Source of the DNA: Devosia sp.
Lineage (GTDB): Bacteria; Pseudomonadota; Alphaproteobacteria; Rhizobiales; Devosiaceae
NCBI RefSeq assembly: GCF_024707125.1
Contig: NZ_JANQAH010000008.1
Coordinates: 62,001-126,000 of the forward strand
Length of the DNA: 64,000 nucleotides
Reading direction: 5' to 3'
The notes beneath the pieces are model-generated. The model was given only the letters and a program-made list of their open reading frames with translations, had not been told where the DNA came from and ran no database searches. A program made the translations under genes and the position numbers. How positions within the stretch are numbered: position 1 is the first letter of the stretch; each line of letters begins with the position of its first letter. This document shows, piece by piece, positions 47,429 to 55,140 of this stretch.

Positions 47429-47781
47429 ACTGGTCGCCAGGCACCCGCGCACAAACGGCCCTCGGCCGATCGCCGCCCCTTCCCCCGATCGTCATCCTCG
47501 GGCGTGACCCGAGGAAACTTCACTTAGCGGCACCGCGGTAAGTAGAGAGCCCTTGGGGCAAGCCCGAGGGTGACGGCAGGACGCATCCCTCACCCACAGT
47601 GTCATTCCCACCCCGTGGCCGACTTCGCACCTGCCTGCCATCTCGGCTCCTGCGTCTCCCTCCCCCTTGTGGGGAGGGATCAAGGGTGGGGGTAACAATG
47701 CCTCGCCGCGCACCCCGCCTTTCGTAGTCGCCCCTTCCATACAAGCTGCTCAATTTTTGGACAGATTGTCGCTGTGCCTAA
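47429..47781. repeat. Spacer of mixed dispersed palindromic repeats between units B and C
   Basis: No protein gene is seen. The stretch holds three GC-rich palindromes: TCCTCGGG with CCCGAGGA near 47492-47515, CCCT-GGGC with GCCC-AGGG near 47549-47570, and TCCCTCCCC with GGGGAGGGA near 47657-47680. These look like REP-like short repeats of the order. They separate the otherwise similar units B and C. Confidence 0.6.
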
Positions 47782-47836
47782 TGCATAGCTGACATGTCAC
47801 GAAACGCATTGCTGACCAAAAGGTCAAAATCTATAT
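47782..47836 (+). promoter_or_regulatory. Promoter and palindromic element, small-RNA unit C
   Basis: TGCAT at 47782, near-palindrome CTGACATGTCAC (47789-47800), 8-base gap, -35-like TTGCTG (47809-47814), spacer 16 and -10 CTATAT (47831-47836). Confidence 0.8.
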
Positions 47837-47842
47837 TCGGTC

Positions 47843-48038
47843 TTGTCGATGCGACGCCGCTCCTTTTCCTCCTCCCTAGGACCCGCGACGCTCGGCACCG
47901 GGTTTTGACCGTATCCTCCTCCCTCGGTCAGGGCCCACCCGGACTGGCGCAAATCCTCCTCCCTTGCGTCGGGCCATACTTAGATTTGGCTTCGGCCCTA
48001 TCAATCAGGCTCCAACTTCGGTTGGAGCCTCTTTTTTT
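47843..48038 (+). ncRNA. Cuckoo-type small RNA, unit C
   Basis: About 195 bases. CCTCCTCCC occurs at 47868-47876, 47915-47923 and 47955-47963, each in a hairpin loop (stems TCCT/AGGA, TGACCG/CGGTCA, and GGCGCAA with TTGCGTC). The 3' end is nearly identical to unit B (TTTGGCTTCGGCCC, then GGCTCCAAC-TTCG-GTTGGAGCC and a T run), so the two arose by duplication while the stems diverged but kept pairing. Confidence 0.85.
48008..48038 (+). terminator. Terminator of small-RNA unit C
   Basis: GGCTCCAAC (48008-48016) pairs with GTTGGAGCC (48021-48029), with a T run to 48038. Confidence 0.95.
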
Positions 48039-48052
48039 GCCTTCAGCAAATC

Positions 48053-48108
48053 TGCATGGCAGACCTTCCGATTGCGCGTTTGTGCCCGCGCAGCCATCGC
48101 GCGATAGT
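48053..48108 (+). promoter_or_regulatory. Diverged promoter of small-RNA unit D
   Basis: TGCATGGC at 48053-48060 keeps the left part of the element; the palindrome has decayed (6 of 12 matches). A -35-like TTGTGC (48080-48085) is again 27 bases from TGCAT, with a 17-base spacer to GATAGT (48103-48108). Confidence 0.5.
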
Positions 48109-48113
48109 GTTTG

Positions 48114-48215
48114 TGACGGCGGGGGTACGTGGTGCCCCGCCCCTCCAAGGTCAGCGGCTTTGCCGTAGGCCCCTGGCCCCACCCATCCCCTCGGGTGGGG
48201 CCTCTTTGTTTCCAA
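48114..48215 (+). ncRNA. Diverged small RNA, unit D
   Basis: Predicted RNA of about 100 bases with a hairpin GGCGGGG/CCCCGCC (near 48118-48141) and a strong GC-rich terminator GGCCCCACCC/GGGTGGGGCC (near 48175-48201) with a weaker T run. It has CCCCTCC but no exact CCTCCTCCC. Its place at the end of the array and the promoter spacing are the reasons to count it as a member. Confidence 0.5.
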
Positions 48216-48309
48216 ACACAACTGCAATTTCGGCCAATTCTGCCCGGCAAGTTTTGCCGATCGACACATCGCGCGCCGAAATACCATTGAAAAATCTAAC
48301 GAATTTTCA

Positions 48310-48323
48310 GGCACAACACTTGC
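48310..48323 (+). promoter_or_regulatory. Sigma-54 (RpoN) promoter
   Basis: AGGCACAACACTTGCT has GG at 48310-48311 and GC at 48322-48323 with exactly 10 bases between, matching the -24/-12 consensus TGGCAC-N5-TTGCT except for the first base. It lies 30 bases before the ATG at 48353, with AAGGAG in between. Confidence 0.75.
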
Positions 48324-48352
48324 TTAACCATTGGCAGCAAGGAGATGCCGCC

Positions 48353-49477
48353 ATGGTCGCCGTAACCGCCACCTACTATTCGGCCTATTCAACTACCACG
48401 TCGGGCCAGGCCACCACGACGACAGCTGCTACGACCTCGACCACGTCTGCGACGACGTCGAGCACCACGAGCGCTGCCACATCCATTACCCTTTCGGATG
48501 CCGCCAAGGCCGCGCTGGCCGAGCGGTCCTATGCCAGCGTCGTCACAGATGCGCGCAGCAAGCTGACCAAGCTCCTCGAAGATGCCGGCCGCAAGTCGCC
48601 CCTGCAAAACGGTGAACTGGCCCTCGACCTGTCGAGCCTCGACTCGCGCGAAATCTACGCTATCGCCAGCGACAAGAGCTTCTCAGCCGAAGAGAGTGAA
48701 GCCGCCATGCTCGAAATGCAGCGCCGCTTCGAAGCCGCTCTCGCCGGCCCCCATTCGATCGCTCAGGTCACCGGCAACTATACCGGCCTCTACAATGCTG
48801 CCGCCGCCTTCCTCGATGCCCTCGGCCCCGAGGAAAAGGCCAGCGAGGACTGGAAGGCCTCTCGCGACGCCGTCACCGAAGGCCTCAAGCAGCTGCAGAC
48901 CGATCCCAAGAAGCTGCCCTCGGCCGGCGAGGACGATCCCGTCGCCATCTATATCAAGCTGGTGGAAACCCGCGGCTCACTCGATCAGTCCATGGCGACC
49001 CTGGCGACCAATGCCCGCGCCGCGCTCGACAAGCGTTACGAGGAAATTCACGCCACCGGCCGCATCCCGAGCTTCAAACCGACCAGCCCGAACGGCACCT
49101 ATGTCGACCTGTCGGGCCTTTCGAGCCGTTCGCTCTCTGCCATCGTTCTCGATGAGGAAGGCCAGTTCACCTCGCAGGAAGTGGCCGCAGCAAAGTCCCA
49201 GCTCCGCACGAAGTCGAGCTCGGTGCTCATGGCCGGCCTCAAGTCGGCCTCCCAGTCGAGCGACCCCACCGCCTTCAGCCAGAACGTGATCTCGGCCTTT
49301 TCCTCGCTCAGCGCCGAAGAGCGCCAGGCCGCCGGCTGGTCCGACCAGCTCTACGAAGCCGCCGTCGCCAATTACTCGACGTCGAACAAGCTGTTGGAGA
49401 TGTTCAACCAGCTCAGCGCCGGCAGCAGCTCGAGCAATTCCGGCTCCAGCTTCAGTTTTGCGAGCTTGCTGGGCTAA
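48353..49477 (+). CDS. Unknown protein with Thr/Ser-rich N-terminus
   Basis: A 374-residue protein. Residues about 8-45 are almost only Thr, Ser and Ala (TTTAATTSTTSATTSSTTSA), with no signal peptide. The rest is helical and soluble-looking, with two related blocks around EIYAIASDKSFSAEESEAAM and LSAIVLDEEGQFTSQEVAAA (each LSSLDSRE or LSGLSSRS then an acidic EF-hand-like turn, SAEESE or TSQEVA). It ends in a Ser-rich tail. A sigma-54 promoter directly upstream suggests control by nitrogen status or by a flagellar regulator. I do not recognise the function; flagellum- or surface-related roles are guesses. Confidence 0.8.
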   Translation: MVAVTATYYSAYSTTTSGQATTTTAATTSTTSATTSSTTSAATSITLSDAAKAALAERSYASVVTDARSKLTKLLEDAGRKSPLQNGELALDLSSLDSREIYAIASDKSFSAEESEAAMLEMQRRFEAALAGPHSIAQVTGNYTGLYNAAAAFLDALGPEEKASEDWKASRDAVTEGLKQLQTDPKKLPSAGEDDPVAIYIKLVETRGSLDQSMATLATNARAALDKRYEEIHATGRIPSFKPTSPNGTYVDLSGLSSRSLSAIVLDEEGQFTSQEVAAAKSQLRTKSSSVLMAGLKSASQSSDPTAFSQNVISAFSSLSAEERQAAGWSDQLYEAAVANYSTSNKLLEMFNQLSAGSSSSNSGSSFSFASLLG

Positions 49478-49527
49478 TCAGCCTCGACCGGCAACGCCGC
49501 CAACGGCGTTGCCCCCACACCCACAGT

Positions 49528-49554
49528 GTCATCCCCGCGAAAGCGGGGATCTCT
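49528..49554. repeat. Dispersed palindrome, copy 1
   Basis: ATCCCCGC (49531-49538) pairs with GCGGGGAT (49543-49550) around GAAA, with flanks GTC and CTCT. The same core is found at 58818-58844. Confidence 0.8.
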
Positions 49555-49562
49555 GTCTCTGG

Positions 49563-50084
49563 CTAAGCGACAGCCCGCAATTCTGCACGCCACAGCGGCA
49601 CCACCGGCCGGAACCGTATTAGGTCGACAGCCACAGCTTGCGCCTTTATCTGCACGGGCCACACCACTTCAGCGAGCGCCCGAGCCGCCCCGGCATCGCC
49701 ACTCGTCTGCAATGTCACATGCGGAACCCAGCTCTCCGGCCGATAGTGCGGCTCGATCTCGTCAGGCGAGATGAGACCACACACAGCCCTCTGCATCGCC
49801 CGCAATTCATTTCCCGAGCAGCCAAGCCAAACGACATCGGTGCCATCAAACCGGTCCGCTGGGCCGATTTCCATGTCCCGAACCTCGCCCCACGCCTGCT
49901 GCGTCAGTTTGCGCTGGAGTTCGCCCGCAAGGTTTTCGTCCTGCACCACAGTCAACGTCACATGGGGTAGATAGCCGAGATCAATCATGCTGGAGCTGAT
50001 CCCCGCCCCTGCCAAGCGTTCCCACAGCGCCCGAACAGCCGCCGTTGTCGCGCCATCGAAAAGCAGCGACACGGCAAGGCCCAT
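49563..50084 (-). CDS. 2'-5' RNA ligase-like (2H phosphoesterase) protein
   Basis: A 173-residue protein with two HxT motifs, PHVTLTV and PHVTLQ, the mark of 2H phosphoesterases that act on 2',3'-cyclic or 2'-5' linked ends of RNA. LCSGNELRAMQRAV between them has no special motif. Substrate unknown. It lies 2 bases after the aminotransferase stop on the same strand, so it may be translated from the same mRNA. Confidence 0.85.
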   Translation of the reverse strand: MGLAVSLLFDGATTAAVRALWERLAGAGISSSMIDLGYLPHVTLTVVQDENLAGELQRKLTQQAWGEVRDMEIGPADRFDGTDVVWLGCSGNELRAMQRAVCGLISPDEIEPHYRPESWVPHVTLQTSGDAGAARALAEVVWPVQIKAQAVAVDLIRFRPVVPLWRAELRAVA

Positions 50085-50086
50085 GC

Positions 50087-51301
<1,215 letters not shown>

Positions 51302-51344
51302 TTAAGCCGTGGCTGGTGTAGTCGAAACCACCGTTATCGAAAAG

Positions 51345-52412
51345 TCATAACTCGCTCTTCGGCGCCGGCCCCGTACTGCCGCGCACCACGAGCGGCAAAG
51401 GCAGCACAGTTCGTGCTGCAATCTCTTCGCCGCCCAGAATTGCGCCCACCGCCCGGGCCGCCAGTTCCTGAAAAGGCTGCTGCACCGTCGTCAACGCCGG
51501 CAGCGTGTCAGCTCCTTCCGGAATACCGTCGAAACCGACCACGGACACATCCTCCGGCACGCGCCGGCCATTGCCCTTGAGCCACTCGATGGCAAAGAGT
51601 GCCACGCGATCCGACATGGCCAGAACACCCGTGGGCGGCCGCTCCGCCGCAAACAACCTGCTCATGGCCGCCCACACAGTTTCCCGCTCGGCATCGGTAT
51701 CGGCATAGGGCACATCCGCAGCCGCAATGCCTGCTGTCGCCAGCCCTGCCCAATAGCCCTCCGCGCGGTCCCGCACAGTCAGATATGGCGTCGCCAACAC
51801 TTCTTCGGGCGTCGGCCAGAGCGCGTTCCAGCTTTCCCCGATACCGAGAATGGCAATCCTGCGGTGCCCCAGCGCCACCAGGTGCTCCGCTGCCTGCCGC
51901 GCCCCATCCCGATTGTCGATGCCGACGCCCGGCGCATCGATAGTGCTCTCTTCCAACCCCAGCGCCACAAATGGCAGCTCACGCTTTTCCGTCTGCCCAA
52001 TCAGCGCCGGCCCCTCCTCCGCACAGAGCAGGATCAGCCCATCGACCAGTGCACTCTGGATATTCCAGGCCGGTCGCCCGCGATTCATCGCCGAAACGAT
52101 GGAAAGCCCCGCGCCCTGCTTGTCACACTCGGCGGCGATCGCCGCCATCATGGTTCGCGCCCACTGGTCCTCGAAAAAGTAGGTCAGCGGTTCCGCCGTC
52201 GCCACGCCAATGGCGTTGATCTTGCCCGCCCGCAGCAATCGCCCCGTCAGGCTTGGCCCGGCATAGCCGAGCTCCTTGGCCGCCGCCTCCACCCGCTCGC
52301 GCACTTCCTGCCGCACGATTTCGGGCCGGTTGAACACATTCGACGCCGTGCCCTGCGACACGCCCGCCACCCGCGCCACGTCCCGAAGGCGTACCGGATT
52401 GTCTTGAGTCAT
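51345..52412 (-). CDS. LacI-family transcriptional regulator
   Basis: A 355-residue repressor with an N-terminal helix-turn-helix (RLRDVARVAGVSQGTASNVFNRPE), hinge LTGRLLRAGKINAIG, and a periplasmic-binding-like effector domain (PTGVLAMSDRVALFA, EDVSVVGFDGIPEG). It should bind a sugar-like ligand, but no sugar genes are near. Three operator sites with TTGAACCGGTTCAA symmetry lie in its upstream region, so it likely represses itself and the small + strand gene. GGAGG lies 6 bases before the ATG. Confidence 0.92.
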   Translation of the reverse strand: MTQDNPVRLRDVARVAGVSQGTASNVFNRPEIVRQEVRERVEAAAKELGYAGPSLTGRLLRAGKINAIGVATAEPLTYFFEDQWARTMMAAIAAECDKQGAGLSIVSAMNRGRPAWNIQSALVDGLILLCAEEGPALIGQTEKRELPFVALGLEESTIDAPGVGIDNRDGARQAAEHLVALGHRRIAILGIGESWNALWPTPEEVLATPYLTVRDRAEGYWAGLATAGIAAADVPYADTDAERETVWAAMSRLFAAERPPTGVLAMSDRVALFAIEWLKGNGRRVPEDVSVVGFDGIPEGADTLPALTTVQQPFQELAARAVGAILGGEEIAARTVLPLPLVVRGSTGPAPKSEL

Positions 52413-52444
52413 TGATATCCTCCACCCCCTCGCTATCACAGTTT

Positions 52445-52458
52445 TTGTATCGGTTCAA
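52445..52458. promoter_or_regulatory. LacI-type operator O1 (imperfect)
   Basis: TTGTATCGGTTCAA matches the other two operators in its right half. It overlaps a possible -10 box (GATACA on the minus strand) of the LacI gene. Confidence 0.55.
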
Positions 52459-52493
52459 TTTTCGCTTGACCCAACGCCGCAAGAAGCGCACAT

Positions 52494-52507
52494 TTGAACC
52501 GGTTCAA
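52494..52507. promoter_or_regulatory. LacI-type operator O2 (perfect palindrome)
   Basis: TTGAACCGGTTCAA is a perfect 14-base palindrome in the divergent gap between the LacI gene and a 64-residue + strand gene. Confidence 0.85.
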
Positions 52508-52526
52508 GGAATGTCACATCCCCAAA

Positions 52527-52540
52527 TTGAACCGATTCAA
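52527..52540. promoter_or_regulatory. LacI-type operator O3
   Basis: TTGAACCGATTCAA differs from O2 at one base. Its centre is 33 bases from that of O2, about three helical turns, so both could be bound on the same DNA face. Confidence 0.8.
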
Positions 52541-52566
52541 CACTTTCATACGAAAGGGACTAAGCA

Positions 52567-52761
52567 ATGATTCCCGCCAGCTATCTCTACAAGGACATCT
52601 ATCGCCAGACCTGGCTTGACCCAGATCTTGAATGCGCTTGGGCCCGCCAGGAAGCAGCTCGCCTCGACGCCATTCCGTCCCTGCGCCAGAGCCTCGCCAC
52701 CCTGCTGCGCCGAGTAGCCGACATACTCTATCCCGCCGGCCTGGCCTCTGGCCATTCGTAA
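52567..52761 (+). CDS. Small protein, 64 residues, under LacI-type operators
   Basis: The protein begins MIPASYLYKDIYRQTWLDPD and continues with an acidic-basic helix (RQEAARLDAIPSLRQSLATL). It has no signal peptide or membrane helix and one Cys. AAGGGA precedes the ATG. It is divergent from a LacI regulator and lies immediately behind its operator O3, which suggests it is a main target. I do not recognise it. Very small proteins of this kind are often regulated by VtlR or LacI regulators in rhizobia. Confidence 0.65.
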   Translation: MIPASYLYKDIYRQTWLDPDLECAWARQEAARLDAIPSLRQSLATLLRRVADILYPAGLASGHS

Positions 52762-52859
52762 CCGCGGCGTGACAATTCACGCCTGCCACCCTTGCGTCAC
52801 AGCAAAACCCCATTTGCATGGTTTCCTCCCCTCATCCACAACGATGAGACGCCTATCCC

Positions 52860-53156
52860 ATGCAACTATTCTCGTCTCGCGGGCGGAAGGGCCTGAAAGT
52901 GAAGATGGCTGTGGCCGCTGGCTTCGCCACTGCACTTGGTCTTGCCGGCGCATTTCTCGCGGGTGTTACGCCTTCCCTGGCCGCCGATCTCGCGGCGCAG
53001 CCCGATACGCAGGTGGCCATCTTCATGGTCCCGCTCACTATTCTCATCCTGACTATGCTGTTTGAAGTCGGACGCTTCGTCTGGCGCAACCGTATTCCAA
53101 CTTCGACGCCCACGCGTCAGCGTCGCACCAATTGGTCAGTGGCGAAGACCCGCTGA
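52860..53156 (+). CDS. Small membrane protein
   Basis: A 98-residue protein with two hydrophobic stretches (residues about 16-41, GFATALGLAGAFLAGVTPSL, and 52-67, VAIFMVPLTILILTML). The first could be a signal peptide ending at SLA-A. A basic C-terminus (RQRRTNWSVAKTR) should stay in the cytoplasm. It is followed by a hairpin element and terminator. Unknown function. Confidence 0.65.
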   Translation: MQLFSSRGRKGLKVKMAVAAGFATALGLAGAFLAGVTPSLAADLAAQPDTQVAIFMVPLTILILTMLFEVGRFVWRNRIPTSTPTRQRRTNWSVAKTR

Positions 53157-53165
53157 TCAATACCC

Positions 53166-53246
53166 GCGGCATGAAGCCCTCCATGCCGTGTATTTTCTCC
53201 AAAGTCCTCAGGCCGGCCTCGCGCCGGCCTTTTTTCTGCCCTGCCG
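53166..53246 (+). repeat. Duplicated hairpin unit, copy 1, with terminator
   Basis: Hairpin GGCATG (53169-53174) pairs with CATGCC with an 8-base loop AAGCCCTC; then GGCCGGC (53211-53217) pairs with GCCGGCC (53223-53229), followed by TTTTTT. The unit resembles 53778-53857; 24 bases at its 5' end are identical (53166-53189 and 53778-53801). It may be a terminator or the 3' part of a small RNA. Confidence 0.65.
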
Positions 53247-53267
53247 TCGATCATGGCGCCAGCGACG

Positions 53268-53681
53268 TTATGCCCCGCGTCCTAGCACCCTGCGCAGTAT
53301 GACGCCGAGCACCCGCCATCCCTGGCCCGGCTCGTCCATCAATTGATACACGGCTTCATAGAGGTCTAAGTCCGGCCCCACCAGCTTGACCACCTGCAGC
53401 ACCACGCCGCTCTCGGTCTTTTCGTAAGCACCAAAACTATGCGAGCGCGCTTCAACGATGGGCCCGTAGCCAGATCGCTTCACATCCGCAAGGAACCGTT
53501 CGGGATCGGTATAAATCTCGCGAAATGCGGCACTGGCCAGACCGAGCGCGATCTCGGCATTGCCACTTTGCAGCGCCTCGATTTGCCCGGTCACGGTCGC
53601 CTGCCAGGGCGTGGCCTCCTGCGGCTGCGCTATGCCGATACTGCTCAGGAAAAACACCAGCGCCACAAAAAACCGAACCAT
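53268..53681 (-). CDS. DUF4864 secreted protein
   Basis: A 137-residue protein with a signal peptide (MVRFFVALVFFLSSIGIAQP). The mature part has the DUF4864 pattern: TVTGQIEALQSGNAEIALGLASAAFREIY, FLADVKRSGYGPIVEA, and YEAVYQLMDEPGQGWRVLGVILRR at the end. This small domain is uncharacterised. GGAGG sits 8 bases before the ATG at 53681. Copies of a hairpin unit lie on both sides of this gene. Confidence 0.85.
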   Translation of the reverse strand: MVRFFVALVFFLSSIGIAQPQEATPWQATVTGQIEALQSGNAEIALGLASAAFREIYTDPERFLADVKRSGYGPIVEARSHSFGAYEKTESGVVLQVVKLVGPDLDLYEAVYQLMDEPGQGWRVLGVILRRVLGRGA

Positions 53682-53777
53682 GATCATGGCCTCCGCCCGG
53701 GTGGCGCACCGGCCATTGTGCCAGGGCGCTGGATCCCATGCAAATATCTACGTTCTTTGGGCGAAAAAGTTTCAAAG

Positions 53778-53857
53778 GCGGCATGAAGCCCTCCATGCCG
53801 TCCATCTGCCCAAACGCCGCAGGCAGGCCCCCGCGCCAGCGTTTTTCTGCCTTGCCG
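53778..53857 (+). repeat. Duplicated hairpin unit, copy 2 (partly decayed)
   Basis: The hairpin GGCATG/CATGCC is kept with the same loop AAGCCCTC, but the second stem is no longer fully paired, though TTTTT and CTGCC remain. This copy is on the same strand as copy 1, upstream of the CBS-domain gene. Confidence 0.6.
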
Positions 53858-53949
53858 CTGAGCGGCTTCGGGTTCACACTCCTCTCACCGATCGACTCCC
53901 AGCTCGTTCGGCTGAGTGTCGATTGGTCCAACGCAAGGAGGACCTGACC

Positions 53950-54378
53950 ATGATCGTCGATACCATCCTGCAACTCAAGGGCACGGCCGTTCACACCCTG
54001 CGCGACAGCGATACGCTGGGCGATGCCGTTGCCATGCTCAACAGCCACAATATAGGCGCCATCGTCATCGTCGGCACCGGCGAGAGCGTGGTCGGCATCC
54101 TCTCCGAGCGCGATATCGTCCGGCAATTGGGCAAGAACCCCTCGGCGGCCCTCGCCCAGTCCATCGGCTCCGTCATGACGCGGGCAGTCGTCACCTGCGA
54201 CCGCACCACGGCCATTTCCGATGTCATGGAGCGCATGACCCACCGCCGCATCCGCCATATGCCCGTGGTCGATGGCGACCGCCTCACCGGCATCATCTCC
54301 ATCGGCGACGTGGTCAAGCTCAAGATCGAGGAAGTCGAGCACGAGGCCGAAGTGCTGCGCGAATACATCGCCAGCTAG
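53950..54378 (+). CDS. Stand-alone CBS-domain protein
   Basis: A 142-residue protein with two CBS repeats (residues about 10-65 and 75-130; DAVAMLNSHNIGAIVIVG, SERDIVRQLG, MERMTHRRIRHMPVVDG and GIISIGDVVKLKI). CBS pairs bind adenosine nucleotides such as AMP or ATP and regulate partners; here the partner is not clear. AAGGAGG precedes the ATG. A bidirectional terminator follows. Confidence 0.93.
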   Translation: MIVDTILQLKGTAVHTLRDSDTLGDAVAMLNSHNIGAIVIVGTGESVVGILSERDIVRQLGKNPSAALAQSIGSVMTRAVVTCDRTTAISDVMERMTHRRIRHMPVVDGDRLTGIISIGDVVKLKIEEVEHEAEVLREYIAS

Positions 54379-54404
54379 CCCCTGCCCCCCTCTTCTGCGT
54401 TCGC

Positions 54405-54440
54405 AAACAAAAATCCCCGCTTCCGCGGGGATTTTGCAGT
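54405..54440 (+). terminator. Bidirectional terminator after the CBS gene
   Basis: AAAATCCCCGC (54410-54420) pairs with GCGGGGATTTT (54425-54435) around TTCC. Confidence 0.9.
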
Positions 54441-54457
54441 CAGATTTTTGAGCGCCG

Positions 54458-55030
54458 TCAGTAGACGCGGATCGAAGAGAGGTTGCGCGCCAGATACCGG
54501 TTCAACACCGGCTGGCTTTCGATGATCCGTTCGCAATAGGACTGGAAGCCCCGATCGCGGCAGGCCGCAGCCGACACATTCCCGGTGATCTCGACCGACG
54601 AGAAACGGTTATCCTGGCCATAGAGCTTGAGGTCATTGAACACCTGCCCGGCCCCCGCGCAGAGCGAGGCGCCGGTGAAATTGCGGCCTTCATAGAGGCA
54701 CACCGTCCCCGGGCCACCTTCCGGATAATCCGGACGAACGAGAAACAACGGCCCCTCGGGACCAGCACCAAAGCTCAGCGCTTCAAGGCTTGTCCAGCCC
54801 CGGCCACCATCGCCATCAACGAGGCACCAGGTCACCTGGCAGCGCAGAATGCGGATGGCACTATCTTCAGCGATCGTCCCGACCACGTCATGCGCAGCCC
54901 CCGGCCCCTTGCGCAGCGTCAGGTCGACCTGCGCCCAACCATGCGAACCGACATCGGACGCGGCTACCACCGGAGAAAGCAGGGAAAGCCCGAAACCGAT
55001 AGCGAGAGCCAAGCTCTTTAAGCGCTTCAT
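54458..55030 (-). CDS. Secreted SH3-like / beta-gamma crystallin-like protein (paralog 1)
   Basis: A 190-residue protein with a signal peptide (LKSLALAIGFGLSLLSPVVA). Residues about 28-82 are an SH3b-like domain (GWAQVDLTLRKGPGAAHDVVGTI), and the C-terminal half is beta/gamma-crystallin- or I36-inhibitor-like (VCLYEGRNFTGASLCAGAGQ, RFSSVEI). Paired Cys are present in each half. The paralog at 55141-55812 has the same two domains in the same order. Such proteins may bind the cell wall or Ca2+; the role is not known. Confidence 0.75.
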   Translation of the reverse strand: MKRLKSLALAIGFGLSLLSPVVAASDVGSHGWAQVDLTLRKGPGAAHDVVGTIAEDSAIRILRCQVTWCLVDGDGGRGWTSLEALSFGAGPEGPLFLVRPDYPEGGPGTVCLYEGRNFTGASLCAGAGQVFNDLKLYGQDNRFSSVEITGNVSAAACRDRGFQSYCERIIESQPVLNRYLARNLSSIRVY

Positions 55031-55098
55031 GGAAAGAGAATCCCCAGGTGAAAATCAGCGGGACTTTATCTCGGCACCTTGTTGCGGCCAAGGGCAAG

Positions 55099-55135
55099 AA
55101 AAAGCGGCGCCGTACTTTTGTACAGCGCCGCTTTT
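55099..55135 (-). terminator. Terminator of the SH3/crystallin paralog 2 gene
   Basis: AAGCGGCGC (55101-55109) pairs with GCGCCGCTT (55124-55132) with one mismatch and an inner GTAC/GTAC; on the minus strand it is followed by a T run. Confidence 0.75.
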
Positions 55136-55140
55136 ACTAA

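Noticed and set aside
47191..48314. Several 60-130 codon frames on both strands in the small-RNA array
   Set aside because: Translations are Pro/Ser/Arg-rich, cross the promoters and terminators and have no RBS; they come from hairpins and repeats.
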